A stretch of DNA of 64,000 nucleotides. Origin: Streptomyces sp. LBL. Lineage in GTDB: Bacteria; Actinomycetota; Actinomycetes; Streptomycetales; Streptomycetaceae. Position 1 is the first letter of the stretch. Every line of letters starts with the position of its first letter. The stretch covers positions 1 through 64,000 of the forward strand of contig NZ_JARXYX010000001.1 in assembly GCF_029893585.1 (NCBI RefSeq), written 5' to 3'. This document shows, piece after piece, positions 21,105-29,725 of the stretch. The translations under genes were made by a program, and so were the position numbers. The notes below the pieces were generated by a model. The model did not search any database. It saw nothing but the letters and a program-made list of their open reading frames with translations, and was not told the origin of the DNA.

Positions 21105-21767
21105 ATGTCCGCGCTCCCGTCCCCGTTCGCCGAACCGCAGCAACCGATGGCCGCGCCCGAGTTGCTTCAGCTGGGCGTCGCCGGGGACGAGCCGTGTCTG
21201 CGAGCGGACGCGGCCAGGAACCGGGCCCGGTTGTTGGAGGCCGCGGCCCGGCTGGTGGCGGAGCACGGGGCGGCCGAGGTGACGATGGAAGCGGTGGCGA
21301 CCGCGGCGAAAGTCGGCAAGGGCACGGTCTTCCGGCGCTTCGGTGACCGGACCGGGCTGCTGACGGCACTGCTCGACCACTCCGAGAGGAAGTTCCAGGC
21401 CGCCTTCCTCAGCGGCCCGCCGCCGCTCGGGCCGGGCGCGCCGCCCGTGGAGCGGCTGCGGGCCTTCGGCCGTGCCATGCTGCGCCGCTCGGTCGACGAA
21501 CTGGACCTCCAGCTGGCGGCCGAGCCGAACGCGGACCGCCGTTTCGCGGTCCCGGCCCGCCGGGTGCAGTTCAGCCATGTCGCCATGCTGCTGCGACAGG
21601 CGGCGCCGGGAGCGGACAGCGAGCTCCTGTCCCACACGTTGATGGGATATCTGAACTCCGTTCTGATCCACCACCTGACCCGGCAGTGCGGGATGCCGCT
21701 GGAGCGGCTGGAGACCGGCTGGGACGACCTGGTCGACCGGGTGACGGGTGTCGAGCCCTCCCGGTGA
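21105..21767 (+). CDS. TetR-family regulator
   Basis: The N-terminal HTH spans RNRARLLEAAARLVAEHGAA and VTMEAVATAAKVGKGTVFRR, a classical TetR domain, followed by a helical ligand domain. ATG 21105 gives 220 residues; the in-frame ATG 21087 gives 226. Neither has a ribosome site. The TTTACGCT just upstream of 21105 could be a -10 box, making the mRNA leaderless. It probably represses itself and the divergent FMN reductase through the operator at 21026-21073. Confidence 0.92.
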   Translation: MSALPSPFAEPQQPMAAPELLQLGVAGDEPCLRADAARNRARLLEAAARLVAEHGAAEVTMEAVATAAKVGKGTVFRRFGDRTGLLTALLDHSERKFQAAFLSGPPPLGPGAPPVERLRAFGRAMLRRSVDELDLQLAAEPNADRRFAVPARRVQFSHVAMLLRQAAPGADSELLSHTLMGYLNSVLIHHLTRQCGMPLERLETGWDDLVDRVTGVEPSR

Positions 21768-21826
21768 CGGTTGACGGTCCCGGCGACGTTCCCCCACTCG
21801 AAGGCCCGGGAACAGGTTCTGCAAAG

Positions 21827-22873
21827 ATGCGGTACGTCATGGTGCAATTACCGAAAACGCCCACGCCCGCGTCGCCCGTACCGCGCTCTGTACCCACGAG
21901 CGCCGATGTGGCCCGCCTGGCCGGCGTCTCGCGCGCGACCGTCTCCTACGTCCTCAACAACACCAGCGCCGTCAGGATCAGCGAGCCCACGCGCCGCCGG
22001 GTCCACGAGGCCGCGAAGGAACTCGGGTACGTGCCGCACGCAGCGGCCCGTAGTCTGCGCGCCGGACACAGCCGCATGGTGCTGATGCCCGCGCCGACCG
22101 TCCCGGTGGGCCCGCTCTACGCCCAGTTCCTCAGCGAACTCCAGTGGGAGCTGGGCCGCCTCGACTACACGGTCGTGCAGTACGGCGCGGTCGGCCTGCA
22201 CGGCACCGAGGCCGCCCGTGCCTGGGCGGAGCTGCGGCCGGTCGCCGTCCTGCTGCCCGGCTCCGACCTCGACGCGAAGGGCGTGACGGTCCTCAAACGC
22301 TCCGGCGCCCGGGCGGTGGTCGTCCTGGGCCCCGAGTCCGTCGAGGGAGCGCACGCCCTGCTGATGGACCACGCGGCCGTCGGCGACTGCGCGGCCACCC
22401 ACCTGTACGCCCGCGGCAGGCGCCGTATAGGTGTCGTCGTTCCGCGGGAGCCCGGGCTGGAGTCCTTCTCCGCGCCCCGACTTGACGGTGCACGCGGCGC
22501 ACTGCACGGCACGGACGCCACGGTCGTCGAACTGCCCCTCGCCTACGAGGAGGCGTCCGCCGCCCGGCTCGCCGCCCGCTGGCGGGACCTCGGCCTCGAC
22601 GCGGTGTTCGCGTACAACGACGAGTACGCGATGCTGCTGATGCGCGCCCTTCAGGACGAGGGTGTCCGCATCCCCGAGGACACGGCGGTGGTCGGCGCCG
22701 ACGACCTCATGCTCGGCCGGCTCCTGCGGCCGCGGCTGAGCACGGTCCACGTCGAACTGCCGTCCGGTCGCGACCTGGCCGAACTGGTCGACCGCGCGGT
22801 ACGCGACCCGAACGCCGCCCCCGAGACGCACGAGGTGCTCGGCGCCTCGATGGTGCACCGCGACTCCAGCTGA
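21827..22873 (+). CDS. LacI-family regulator
   Basis: The HTH reads SADVARLAGVSRATVSYVLN, with the hinge helix HAAARSLRAGHSRMV. The effector domain has VFAYNDEYAMLLMRAL and VVGADDLMLGRLLRPRLSTV. The usual sugar-contact strand is altered (VGADD where many have VGFDD). ATG 21827 or ATG 21839 could be the start; no ribosome site precedes either. No sugar gene is adjacent, so the target is unclear. It is followed by a stop-anchored tandem duplication. Confidence 0.9.
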   Translation: MRYVMVQLPKTPTPASPVPRSVPTSADVARLAGVSRATVSYVLNNTSAVRISEPTRRRVHEAAKELGYVPHAAARSLRAGHSRMVLMPAPTVPVGPLYAQFLSELQWELGRLDYTVVQYGAVGLHGTEAARAWAELRPVAVLLPGSDLDAKGVTVLKRSGARAVVVLGPESVEGAHALLMDHAAVGDCAATHLYARGRRRIGVVVPREPGLESFSAPRLDGARGALHGTDATVVELPLAYEEASAARLAARWRDLGLDAVFAYNDEYAMLLMRALQDEGVRIPEDTAVVGADDLMLGRLLRPRLSTVHVELPSGRDLAELVDRAVRDPNAAPETHEVLGASMVHRDSS

Positions 22874-22910
22874 CACGGGCGCACGCCGCCTGGCACGGGC
22901 GCACGCCGCG
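22871..22910 (+). repeat. 20-bp tandem duplication beginning at the lacI stop codon
   Basis: Unit 1 (22871-22890) starts with the stop codon TGA. Unit 2 (22891-22910) is identical except TGA>TGG and the last base. The shared core is CACGGGCGCACGCCGC. Confidence 0.92.
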
Positions 22911-22987
22911 TCGGGTCGGATCGCGCAGGACGGCCACCGGATCTCGTCGCATCATCGGAATACGGGCCGTGTGCGCAGACGAAATCC

Positions 22988-23067
22988 AAGCCGTCCGCGC
23001 ACACGGATATAAGCCGTCCGTGCAGACCAGATCCAAGCCGTCCGCCCGGACGGATACAGGCCGTCCG
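22988..23067 (+). repeat. Four AGCCGTCCG blocks at a 23-24-bp period
   Basis: The blocks (A/G)AGCCGTCCG or AGGCCGTCCG start at 22988, 23011, 23035 and 23058. Spacers are partly conserved (GGATAT, AGATCC, GGATAC). They lie upstream of the aldehyde dehydrogenase gene. A regular two-turn spacing could be a protein-binding array or a decayed tandem repeat. No gene is seen elsewhere in 22874-23194. Confidence 0.7.
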
Positions 23068-23194
23068 CGGGTTACGGCGGGCACACCGTTCGCCGTCCGG
23101 CAGGACTAGCCTGTTGAGTGCTCAACCATATGGGGGCGGGACACGGGACTCCGCTTCCCCTGTGCGTCCGCCGGTGACCGAACGGAGAGCCGTC

Positions 23195-24631
23195 ATGTCA
23201 TTGCTCGACCCCGAGAACTGGCAGTCCCGCAGTCTGTCGGGACCCGAACACCCCGTCACCGAGCCCGCCACCGGCGACACGCTCGGAACCGTCTGCCTCG
23301 CCACCGCCGAGGACGTCGAGACGGCCGCCCGGACGGCCCGCGCCGCCCAGACCGAGTGGGCCCGCGTCCCGCACTTCGTCCGGGCGGGGGTGCTGCGCAA
23401 GGCCGGCGACCTGTTCGCCACGCACGCCGACGAACTGCGCGAATGGCTCGTGCGCGAGTCCGGGTCCATCCCCGGCAAGGCCGACTTCGAACTGCACGTC
23501 GCCGCCCAGGAGTGCTACGAGGCCGCCGCACTCGCCTCCCGCCCGGCCGGGCAGGTCCTGCCGAGCGAGGCGGCCCGGCTGTCGTACACCCGTCGAGTGC
23601 CGGCCGGTGTGGTGGGCGTGATCTCCCCGTTCAACGCCCCGCTGATCCTCTCCATCCGCTCCGTCGCCCCGGCGCTCGCCCTGGGCAACGCGGTCGTCCT
23701 GAAGCCGGACCCCCGTACGGCGGTCTGCGGCGGACTGTCCCTCGCCGCGATCTTCGCCGAGGCCGGGCTGCCGGAGGGCCTGCTGCACATCCTGCCCGGC
23801 GGGCCGGACGCGGGCCAGGCCCTGGTGGCCGACCCGGGTATCCCCGTCATCTCGTTCACCGGATCGACCGCGGCGGGCCGTGCCGTCGGCGAGGCGGCCG
23901 GCCGCCACCTCAAGCGGGCGCATCTCGAACTGGGCGGCAACTCCGCCCTGATCGTGCTGGAGGACGCCGACCTGGACGCGGTGATCTCCACGGCCGCCTG
24001 GGGTTCCTTCTTCCACCAGGGCCAGATCTGCATGACGACCGGCCGCCACCTGGTGCACGCGTCCCTGTACGACGACTATGTCGAGCGGCTGGCGGCGAAG
24101 GCCGACTCGCTGGCCGTCGGCGACCCGCACCGCGAGCAGGTCCACCTCGGCCCGATCATCGACGACGGCCAGCTCGCCAAGGTCAGCGGCCTGGTGGAGG
24201 CGAGCACGGCGCGCGGCGCCAAACTGGCGGCCGGCGGCACCCACGACCGGCTCTTCTACCGGCCGACGGTGCTCGCCGACGTCGACGACCGCACCCCCGC
24301 CTACACGCAGGAGGTGTTCGGCCCGGTGGCGCCCGTACGATCCTTCGGCACACCCGACGAGGCGGCCGCCCTCGCCGCGGCCGGCCCCTACGGTCTCTCG
24401 CTCGGGATCGTCACCCGGGACACCGCCCGCGGTCTCGACCTCGCCGAGCGGATCCCGACCGGCGTCGTCCACATCAACGACCAGACCGTGAACGACGAGG
24501 CCGTCGCTCCCTTCGGCGGCGTCGCCGCGTCCGGAACCGGCGCCCGCTTCGGCGGTGACGCCAACCTGGAGGCCTTCACCGAGCTTCGCTGGACGACGGT
24601 GCGCGGCGACGTGGCGACGTACCCGTTCTGA
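23195..24631 (+). CDS. Aldehyde dehydrogenase (benzaldehyde/vanillin-type)
   Basis: A 478-residue NAD(P)-dependent aldehyde dehydrogenase. Cofactor motif VISFTGSTAAGRAVGEAAGR, general base in LELGGN, catalytic Cys in QGQICMTTGR, and C-terminal GVAASGTGARFGGDANLEAF. The last motif and overall pattern resemble benzaldehyde dehydrogenases of the XylC/AreC kind. It oxidises an aldehyde, perhaps aromatic, to the acid. ATG 23195 has GGAGAG upstream. It is monocistronic and convergent with thioredoxin. Confidence 0.93.
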   Translation: MSLLDPENWQSRSLSGPEHPVTEPATGDTLGTVCLATAEDVETAARTARAAQTEWARVPHFVRAGVLRKAGDLFATHADELREWLVRESGSIPGKADFELHVAAQECYEAAALASRPAGQVLPSEAARLSYTRRVPAGVVGVISPFNAPLILSIRSVAPALALGNAVVLKPDPRTAVCGGLSLAAIFAEAGLPEGLLHILPGGPDAGQALVADPGIPVISFTGSTAAGRAVGEAAGRHLKRAHLELGGNSALIVLEDADLDAVISTAAWGSFFHQGQICMTTGRHLVHASLYDDYVERLAAKADSLAVGDPHREQVHLGPIIDDGQLAKVSGLVEASTARGAKLAAGGTHDRLFYRPTVLADVDDRTPAYTQEVFGPVAPVRSFGTPDEAAALAAAGPYGLSLGIVTRDTARGLDLAERIPTGVVHINDQTVNDEAVAPFGGVAASGTGARFGGDANLEAFTELRWTTVRGDVATYPF

Positions 24632-24726
24632 GAACGCTGAGAGGCTGAGAACGCTCAGACGGCTGGGAACGCTCAGACGCTGGGAATGCCCAGACGCTGG
24701 GAACGCTCAGACGGCTGAGAACGAGC
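24628..24726. repeat. Iterated 17-18-bp hairpin repeats from the ALDH stop codon to the thioredoxin stop codon
   Basis: Units lie at 24628-24642 (partial), 24643-24660, 24661-24678, 24679-24695, 24696-24712 and 24713-24726. Most are small inverted repeats, CTGAG-AACG-CTCAG. In the fourth the arms change together to CTGGG-AATG-CCCAG, keeping the pairing. The array starts at the ALDH stop codon and fills the whole intergenic region, so it may act as a bidirectional transcription end. Confidence 0.9.
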
Positions 24727-24733
24727 AAAGGGC

Positions 24734-25120
24734 TTACTCGCCGTTCTGCCCCGCCTGAGCCTGCTGCTCGGCGACGGACTTGCGGACCTCGTCCATGTCC
24801 AGCTTGCGGGCCTGCCCGATGACGTCCGTCAGGGCGGCCTCGGGCAGCGCTCCCGGCTGGGCGAACACGGCGACCTGGTCACGCACGATCATCAGCGTGG
24901 GGATCGACTGGATACCGAAGGCCGCGGCCAGTTCCGGCTGCGCCTCGGTGTCCACCTTGCCGAACACCAGGTCCGGGTTCTCCTCGGCCGCCTTCTCGTA
25001 GACCGGCGCGAACTGACGGCACGGACCGCACCAGGCCGCCCAGAAGTCGATCAGGACGAACTCGTGGTCCGTGACCGTCTCATCGAAGTTCTCCTTGGTG
25101 AGCTCCACGGTGCTGCTCAT
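24734..25120 (-). CDS. trxA: Thioredoxin
   Basis: A 128-residue thioredoxin with active site WCGPC in DFWAAWCGPCRQFAPV, the cis-proline motif SIPTL, and a short extra C-terminal helix (VRKSVAEQQAQAGQNGE) beyond the usual ~108 residues. It reduces protein disulfides in the cytoplasm. ATG 25120 has AGAGGGA upstream. The reductase is not adjacent; the oxidoreductase at 25243 is a different subfamily. Confidence 0.95.
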   Translation of the reverse strand: MSSTVELTKENFDETVTDHEFVLIDFWAAWCGPCRQFAPVYEKAAEENPDLVFGKVDTEAQPELAAAFGIQSIPTLMIVRDQVAVFAQPGALPEAALTDVIGQARKLDMDEVRKSVAEQQAQAGQNGE

Positions 25121-25242
25121 GGCGTGATCCCTCTTCCTGATATCGGGGGCGAAGCCGTGGGCAAGAACACGGCGGCGCTGGACCGTATTCCGCGCGCGTA
25201 CCCCCTGTGGCCTGAGGGCACACCACCCACCAGACTGACCCC

Positions 25243-26676
25243 ATGACGGAAACGGAATCCATCGCCTATGACGTCGTGGTGCTCGGTGCCGGGCCCGTGG
25301 GGGAGAACGTCGCGGACCGCACCCGTGCGGCCGGACTCTCCACCGCGGTCGTGGAGAGCGAACTGATCGGCGGCGAATGCTCGTACTGGGCGTGCATGCC
25401 CAGCAAGGCCCTGCTGCGCCCGGTCATCGCCCGCGCCGACGCCCGCCGCGTCCCCGGTCTGCGCCAGTCGGTGCAGGGCCCTCTCGACGCCTCGGAGGTC
25501 CTCGCCCACCGTGACTACTACACCTCCCACTGGAAGGACGACGGCCAGGTCCAGTGGCTGGAAAGCATCGGCGCCGACATCTACCGCGGCCACGGCCGAC
25601 TCACCGGACCGCGCACGATCACGGTCACCGGTCCCGACGGAGAGCGGCACGTGCTCACCGCCCGGCACGCGGTGGCTGTCTGCACCGGCACCCGCGCCGT
25701 CGTGCCCGACCTGCCCGGAATCGACGGCGTCAGGCCGTGGACCAGCCGCGAGGCCACCAGTGCCAAGGCAGTGCCCGGCCGGCTGGTCGTCGTGGGCGGC
25801 GGAGTGGTCGCCACTGAGATGGCCACTGTCTGGCAGGCCCTGGGCTCGCAGGTCACCGTCCTCGTCCGCGGCAAGGGCCTGCTGAACCGCATGGAGCCCT
25901 TCGCCGGCGAACTGGTCGCCGAGGCGCTCATCGAGGCGGGCGCCGGCGTCCGCACCGGCACGTCCGTCGAGTCGGTCACCCGGGAGGGCGGCACGGTCGT
26001 GGTCGTCACCGACACCGGCGACCGTATCGAGGCCGACGAGATCCTCTTCGCCACCGGACGCGCCCCGCGCACCGACGACATCGGCCTCGACACCATCGGC
26101 CTCGACCCCGGCTCCTGGCTGGACGTCGACGACAGCCTGCGGGTCACCGGCAGCGAGTGGCTCTACGCCGTCGGCGACGTCAACCACCGTGCCCTGCTCA
26201 CCCACCAGGGCAAGTACCAGGCCCGGATAGCGGGCGCCGCCATCGCCGCGCGGGCCTCCGGGGTGCCGCTGCTGGAGTCCGACCCCTGGGGCGCCCACGC
26301 CGCCACCGCCGATCACGACGCCGTCCCCCAGGTCGTCTTCACCGATCCGGAAGCGGCCGCGGTAGGACTCTCCCTCGCGGAGGCCGAACAGGCCGGCCAC
26401 CGGGTCCGCGCCGTCGACTACGACCTCGGCTCCGTCTCCGGAGCGGGACTGTACGCCGACGGCTACAAGGGCCGCGCCCGCATGGTCGTCGACCTCGAAC
26501 GCGAGATCCTCCTGGGCGTCACCTTCGTCGGCCCCGGCGTCGGGGAACTCATCCACTCCGCGACGATCGCGGTCGCGGGGCAGGTCCCGATCAGCAGGCT
26601 GTGGCACGCGGTTCCGTCGTATCCGACGATCAGCGAGATCTGGCTGCGGCTGCTGGAGGCCTACCGGGACAACTGA
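25243..26676 (+). CDS. FAD/NAD(P)-dependent disulfide oxidoreductase (mercuric reductase/lipoamide dehydrogenase-like)
   Basis: 477 residues with an N-terminal FAD site (VVVLGAGPVGENVA), redox-active disulfide in GGECSYWACMPSKALL (Cys-x4-Cys), NAD(P) site VVGGGVVATEMATVWQALGS, FAD motif ALYAVGD-like (EWLYAVGDVNHRALL), and a C-terminal dimer domain. The active-site spacing fits class I pyridine-nucleotide disulfide oxidoreductases. The substrate is not determinable; the His-Glu pair of lipoamide dehydrogenases is not evident at the end. It is divergent from thioredoxin across 122 bp. Confidence 0.9.
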   Translation: MTETESIAYDVVVLGAGPVGENVADRTRAAGLSTAVVESELIGGECSYWACMPSKALLRPVIARADARRVPGLRQSVQGPLDASEVLAHRDYYTSHWKDDGQVQWLESIGADIYRGHGRLTGPRTITVTGPDGERHVLTARHAVAVCTGTRAVVPDLPGIDGVRPWTSREATSAKAVPGRLVVVGGGVVATEMATVWQALGSQVTVLVRGKGLLNRMEPFAGELVAEALIEAGAGVRTGTSVESVTREGGTVVVVTDTGDRIEADEILFATGRAPRTDDIGLDTIGLDPGSWLDVDDSLRVTGSEWLYAVGDVNHRALLTHQGKYQARIAGAAIAARASGVPLLESDPWGAHAATADHDAVPQVVFTDPEAAAVGLSLAEAEQAGHRVRAVDYDLGSVSGAGLYADGYKGRARMVVDLEREILLGVTFVGPGVGELIHSATIAVAGQVPISRLWHAVPSYPTISEIWLRLLEAYRDN

Positions 26677-26718
26677 GGCCTACCGGGACCACCAGGGAAG
26701 CGGGGCTACCAGGGAAGC
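26656..26718. repeat. Two stop-anchored short duplications facing each other
   Basis: GAGGCCTACCGGGAC occurs at 26656-26670 and 26675-26689 (19-bp period), spanning the oxidoreductase stop codon 26674-26676. ACCAGGGAAGC occurs at 26691-26701 and 26708-26718 (17-bp period), the second copy being the 3' end and stop region of the deformylase gene on the other strand. Confidence 0.85.
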
Positions 26719-27353
26719 TCGAACCCGAGAGACGTGGCCGCCTCCTGAGGAGTCGGCTGCGTCCACCGCTGCGCCATCGCCTCGTTCGAGGACAGTGAGC
26801 GCAGCTCCGCGCGGTCGAGGTAGAGCAGGCCGTCGAGGTGGTCGGTCTCGTGCTGGACGATCCGGGCGGGCCAGCCGGTGAACACCTCGTCCACCGCCCG
26901 GCCCCGCTCGTCCTCACCGGTCAGCCGCACCTCGGCGGGGCGGGCCACCACCGCCTGCCAGCCCGGCACGCTCAGGCAGCCCTCGAAGAACGCGGCACGG
27001 GTGGTGCCGACGGGTTCGTACGACGGATTGACCAGCACCCGGAACGGCTGCGGGACCCGGCCGCGCGCCAGCCGCACCTCCTCCGGGACGGGCGCCGGAT
27101 CCTCGATCACCGCGATGCGCAGCCCCACCCCGACCTGCGGCGCGGCCAGGCCCACGCCCGGCGCCGCATGCATGGTGATTCTCAGGGCCTCGACGAAACG
27201 GGACAGCAGCGCGGGGTCCAACTGGCCGTCGAAGCGGTCGGCGCCCCGCCGCAGCACCGGATCGCCGGCCGCGACGATGGGCAACGGGCCGTCCGTGGCG
27301 AGGAGTTCCTCGACCAGGTCGGCAACGGGCGCGCGATCAGGGGGAGAAGCCAT
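26706..27353 (-). CDS. def: Peptide deformylase
   Basis: 215 residues with all three deformylase motifs: GVGLAAPQ, EGCLSVPGW and QHETDHLDG, supplying the metal ligands Cys, His and His and the catalytic Glu. It removes the N-formyl group from new proteins. ATG 27353 follows GGCGGG. The product is slightly longer than the ~180-residue type, with an N-terminal helix and a C-terminal tail. It is probably one of several paralogues, as usual in Streptomyces. Confidence 0.94.
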   Translation of the reverse strand: MASPPDRAPVADLVEELLATDGPLPIVAAGDPVLRRGADRFDGQLDPALLSRFVEALRITMHAAPGVGLAAPQVGVGLRIAVIEDPAPVPEEVRLARGRVPQPFRVLVNPSYEPVGTTRAAFFEGCLSVPGWQAVVARPAEVRLTGEDERGRAVDEVFTGWPARIVQHETDHLDGLLYLDRAELRSLSSNEAMAQRWTQPTPQEAATSLGFELPW

Positions 27354-27502
27354 CCCGCCAGCATGCCACGGCGCTCCCGGACGACCCGGCCACCCACATG
27401 TGACGCGCGCCACCCGTTACTCCGGGAACTCGGCGCCCCCTCTCCCCGACTACTGGACCGCTACAGCTGAGAAACGTCCCTTGCCCCGGGAGGACCCCGC
27501 CG

Positions 27503-28906
27503 ATGTCCACCGCTCCCTCGACCACCACGGACGAGGCGCCGCACACCGCCGCCACCCCGGCGCCGTCCCTCAGCAGATGGGCCCCGCTGCGCCCGCTGGT
27601 CCTGCGTCTGCACTTCTACGCCGGAGTGCTCGTCGCCCCGTTCCTGCTCGTCGCCGCCGTCACCGGTTTCCTGTACGCCGGTTCGTTCCAGGCCGAGAAG
27701 TTCGCGTACGCCGACGAGATGACCGTCGCCGCCGTCGGTGACGCCAAGCTCCCCATATCCGAGCAGGTGAACGCCGCCCGCACGGCGCACCCCGAGGGCA
27801 CGGTCTCCGCCGTACGGCCCTCGCCCGCGGCCGACGCGACCACCAGAGTGCTGCTGACCGGCGTCAAGGGCGTCGACCCTGACCACACGCTGGCCGTGTT
27901 CGTCGACCCGTACACCGCGAAGGTGCGGGGCGCGCTCGAACAGTACGGCTCGACCGGCGCCCTGCCCCTGCGTACCTGGATCGACGAACTCCACCGCGAT
28001 CTCCACCTGGGTGAGACCGGCCGTCTCTACAGCGAGTTCGCCGCGAGCTGGCTGTGGGTGATCGCGCTCGGCGGTCTGCTGCTGTGGTTCACTCGCCGCC
28101 GCGCCCTGCGCAGGCTGCGCGGCACCGGCGGACGCCGTCGCACGCTCGGGCTGCATGGCACCGTCGGCGCCTGGGCCGCGGCCGGGTTCCTGTTCCTCTC
28201 GGCGACCGGGCTGACCTGGTCGACGTACGCGGGAGCGAACATCGACGAACTGCGCACCTCGCTCGGCCAGGCCACCCCGTCGGTCGCCGCGACGGCCGGC
28301 GGCGACCACGCGGGCCACGGTGCCTCCGCCTCGGCCGGGGACGCCGAGCACGGTGCCGGCCTGGACAGGATCCTGGCCGCCGCCCGCTCCGAAGGGCTCG
28401 GCGACCCCGTCGAGATCGTTCCGCCGGCCGACGCCTCGTCCGCGTACGTCGTGCAGCAGATCCAGCGCAGCTGGCCCGAGAAGCAGGACTCCGTCGCGAT
28501 CGACCCGGCCACCGGTGAGGTCACCGACGTCCAGCGGTTCGCGGACTATCCGTTGTTGGCGAAGCTGAGCCGCTGGGGCATCGACCTGCACACCGGATCA
28601 CTTTTCGGGCTGGTCAACCAGATCGCCCTGATGGGCCTGGCGCTCAGCCTGATCCTGCTCATCGTGTGGGGCTACCGCATGTGGTGGCAGCGCGGCCGCG
28701 GTTCTGCCTTCGGCCGGCCGATTCCGCGCGGTGCCTGGCAGCAGGTGCCCCCGCAGATCCTGGTGCCGTGCGCGGCGGCCGTCGCCGTCCTCGGCTACTT
28801 CGTACCGCTGCTGGGCATCCCGCTGGCCTCGTTCCTCGTCGTGGACGTCGTCCTCGGCGAGATCGCCCACCGGCGCGGGCCGGTGAGCGGTGCCGACGTG
28901 AGGTAG
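27503..28906 (+). CDS. PepSY-associated transmembrane protein
   Basis: 467 residues starting at ATG 27503 with GGGAGG upstream. The order is typical of the PepSY_TM family: first membrane helix LHFYAGVLVAPFLLVAAVTG, a long external PepSY region (HPEGTVSAVRPSP, DPYTAKVRGAL), then WLWVIALGGLLLWF, WAAAGFLFLSATGLTWS, a second external PepSY part, and C-terminal helices (LMGLALSLILLIVWGYRMWW and IPLASFLVVDVVLG). Family members are often linked to iron or siderophore reduction. A His-rich loop (GGDHAGHGASASAGDAEHG) may bind metal. No partner gene is adjacent. Confidence 0.88.
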   Translation: MSTAPSTTTDEAPHTAATPAPSLSRWAPLRPLVLRLHFYAGVLVAPFLLVAAVTGFLYAGSFQAEKFAYADEMTVAAVGDAKLPISEQVNAARTAHPEGTVSAVRPSPAADATTRVLLTGVKGVDPDHTLAVFVDPYTAKVRGALEQYGSTGALPLRTWIDELHRDLHLGETGRLYSEFAASWLWVIALGGLLLWFTRRRALRRLRGTGGRRRTLGLHGTVGAWAAAGFLFLSATGLTWSTYAGANIDELRTSLGQATPSVAATAGGDHAGHGASASAGDAEHGAGLDRILAAARSEGLGDPVEIVPPADASSAYVVQQIQRSWPEKQDSVAIDPATGEVTDVQRFADYPLLAKLSRWGIDLHTGSLFGLVNQIALMGLALSLILLIVWGYRMWWQRGRGSAFGRPIPRGAWQQVPPQILVPCAAAVAVLGYFVPLLGIPLASFLVVDVVLGEIAHRRGPVSGADVR

Positions 28907-28925
28907 GGCTCCGGTGCGGGACGCG

Positions 28926-28970
28926 GTGCGGGCCCGGCTCCTCGAAGATCGAGGGGAGCCGGGCCCGCAC
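28926..28970. terminator. Strong hairpin between PepSY and TPR genes
   Basis: A perfect 16-bp stem: 28926-28941 (GTGCGGGCCCGGCTCC) pairs with 28955-28970 around a 13-nt loop. It sits 20 bp after the PepSY stop codon, between convergent genes. Confidence 0.88.
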
Positions 28971-28971
28971 C

Positions 28972-29033
28972 ATGACCGGTTCAGTGCTCACCATCACGGA
29001 TCAGAGCTGCATCACGACCGGTTCAGAGCTGCT
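28972..29033 (-). repeat. Degenerate ~20-bp repeats iterating the TPR stop codon
   Basis: On the minus strand GCAGCTCTGAACCGGTC is followed by GCAGCTCTGATCCGTG and then GCACTGAACCGGTCATG, so the 3' end and its TGA are repeated about three times. Confidence 0.7.
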
Positions 29034-29370
29034 CGAAGTCGCCCGCGAGCGCCGAGGCGAAGCGCAGGTGCGGCTCCGCCTCCTCGCTCCGGCCCTGCCG
29101 CTCCAGGGTGCGACCGAGCATCAGCCGGGCGTAGTATTCCACCGGGTCGCGCTCGACGATGATCCTCAACTCGTGCTCCGCTCGCCGCAGTTGGGCCGAG
29201 TGGTAGTAGGCCCGCGCCAGCAGCAGCCGCGGTCCGGTCTGCTCCGGCACCTCCTCGACCAGCCCGCCCAGGACCCGGGCGGCTGCGGCGAAGTCCTTCG
29301 CGTCGAAGAACATCCGCCCGCGCTCCCAGCGCTCCGACGGTGTTCCGTGGTCGTAGTACGTGATGTTCAC
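29023..29370 (-). CDS. Small TPR-repeat protein
   Basis: 115 residues starting at GTG 29370 with GGAGG 6 nt upstream. Tetratricopeptide helices are visible: RGRMFFDAKDFAAAARVLGG, LLLARAYYHSAQLRRAEHEL and YYARLMLGRTLERQGRSEEA. Such proteins are interaction scaffolds; the partner is unknown. A 51-residue gene lies 104 bp upstream on the same strand. The 3' end runs into degenerate ~21-bp repeats that restate the stop codon (28972-29033). Confidence 0.85.
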   Translation of the reverse strand: MNITYYDHGTPSERWERGRMFFDAKDFAAAARVLGGLVEEVPEQTGPRLLLARAYYHSAQLRRAEHELRIIVERDPVEYYARLMLGRTLERQGRSEEAEPHLRFASALAGDFEQL

Positions 29371-29474
29371 TGCCGACCTCCTTCGCGGGCGTCAACCCGG
29401 CGAGATGGTCAAACATTCCACTACCGGGCTCCAGCGCCCCGGTTGCACGCCCCGGTTTCCACTACCTGGTTCCG

Positions 29475-29630
29475 CTACCGCGAGCGGGCGATCAGCTCCT
29501 CGATGATGCCCCGGACCTCCACCGGGTCGATCTTGAGGGCGTCGGTGACCTGGCCGGTGAGCCCGTCGCGCTCGACGGGCGCGTCGGCGATCACGGCGAT
29601 CCGCAGGGTGACCAACTGTGTGGTGGCCAT
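29475..29630 (-). CDS. Small conserved-looking protein, 51 residues
   Basis: ATG 29630 to TAG 29475. The product begins MATTQLVTLRIAVIADAPVE and ends VEVRGIIEELIARSR. Codon third positions are strongly GC-biased and the amino-acid pattern (strand, then amphipathic helices) looks like a real protein. I do not recognise the family. It lies upstream of the TPR gene on the same strand and divergent from pirin. No clear ribosome site precedes it. Confidence 0.6.
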   Translation of the reverse strand: MATTQLVTLRIAVIADAPVERDGLTGQVTDALKIDPVEVRGIIEELIARSR

Positions 29631-29725
29631 GAGGCCATAATGTGCATGGATACTATCTCCATGGCTACCAATGGGTGCGGGTTCGGGCCTGACGGGGAAG
29701 CCCGCGCGGGGCTAGGTTGAGCGGC

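Noticed and set aside
22988..23067. The AGCCGTCCG blocks as a CRISPR-like array.
   Set aside because: The repeats are only about 9-10 bp and the intervening sequence is itself partly conserved; no cas genes.
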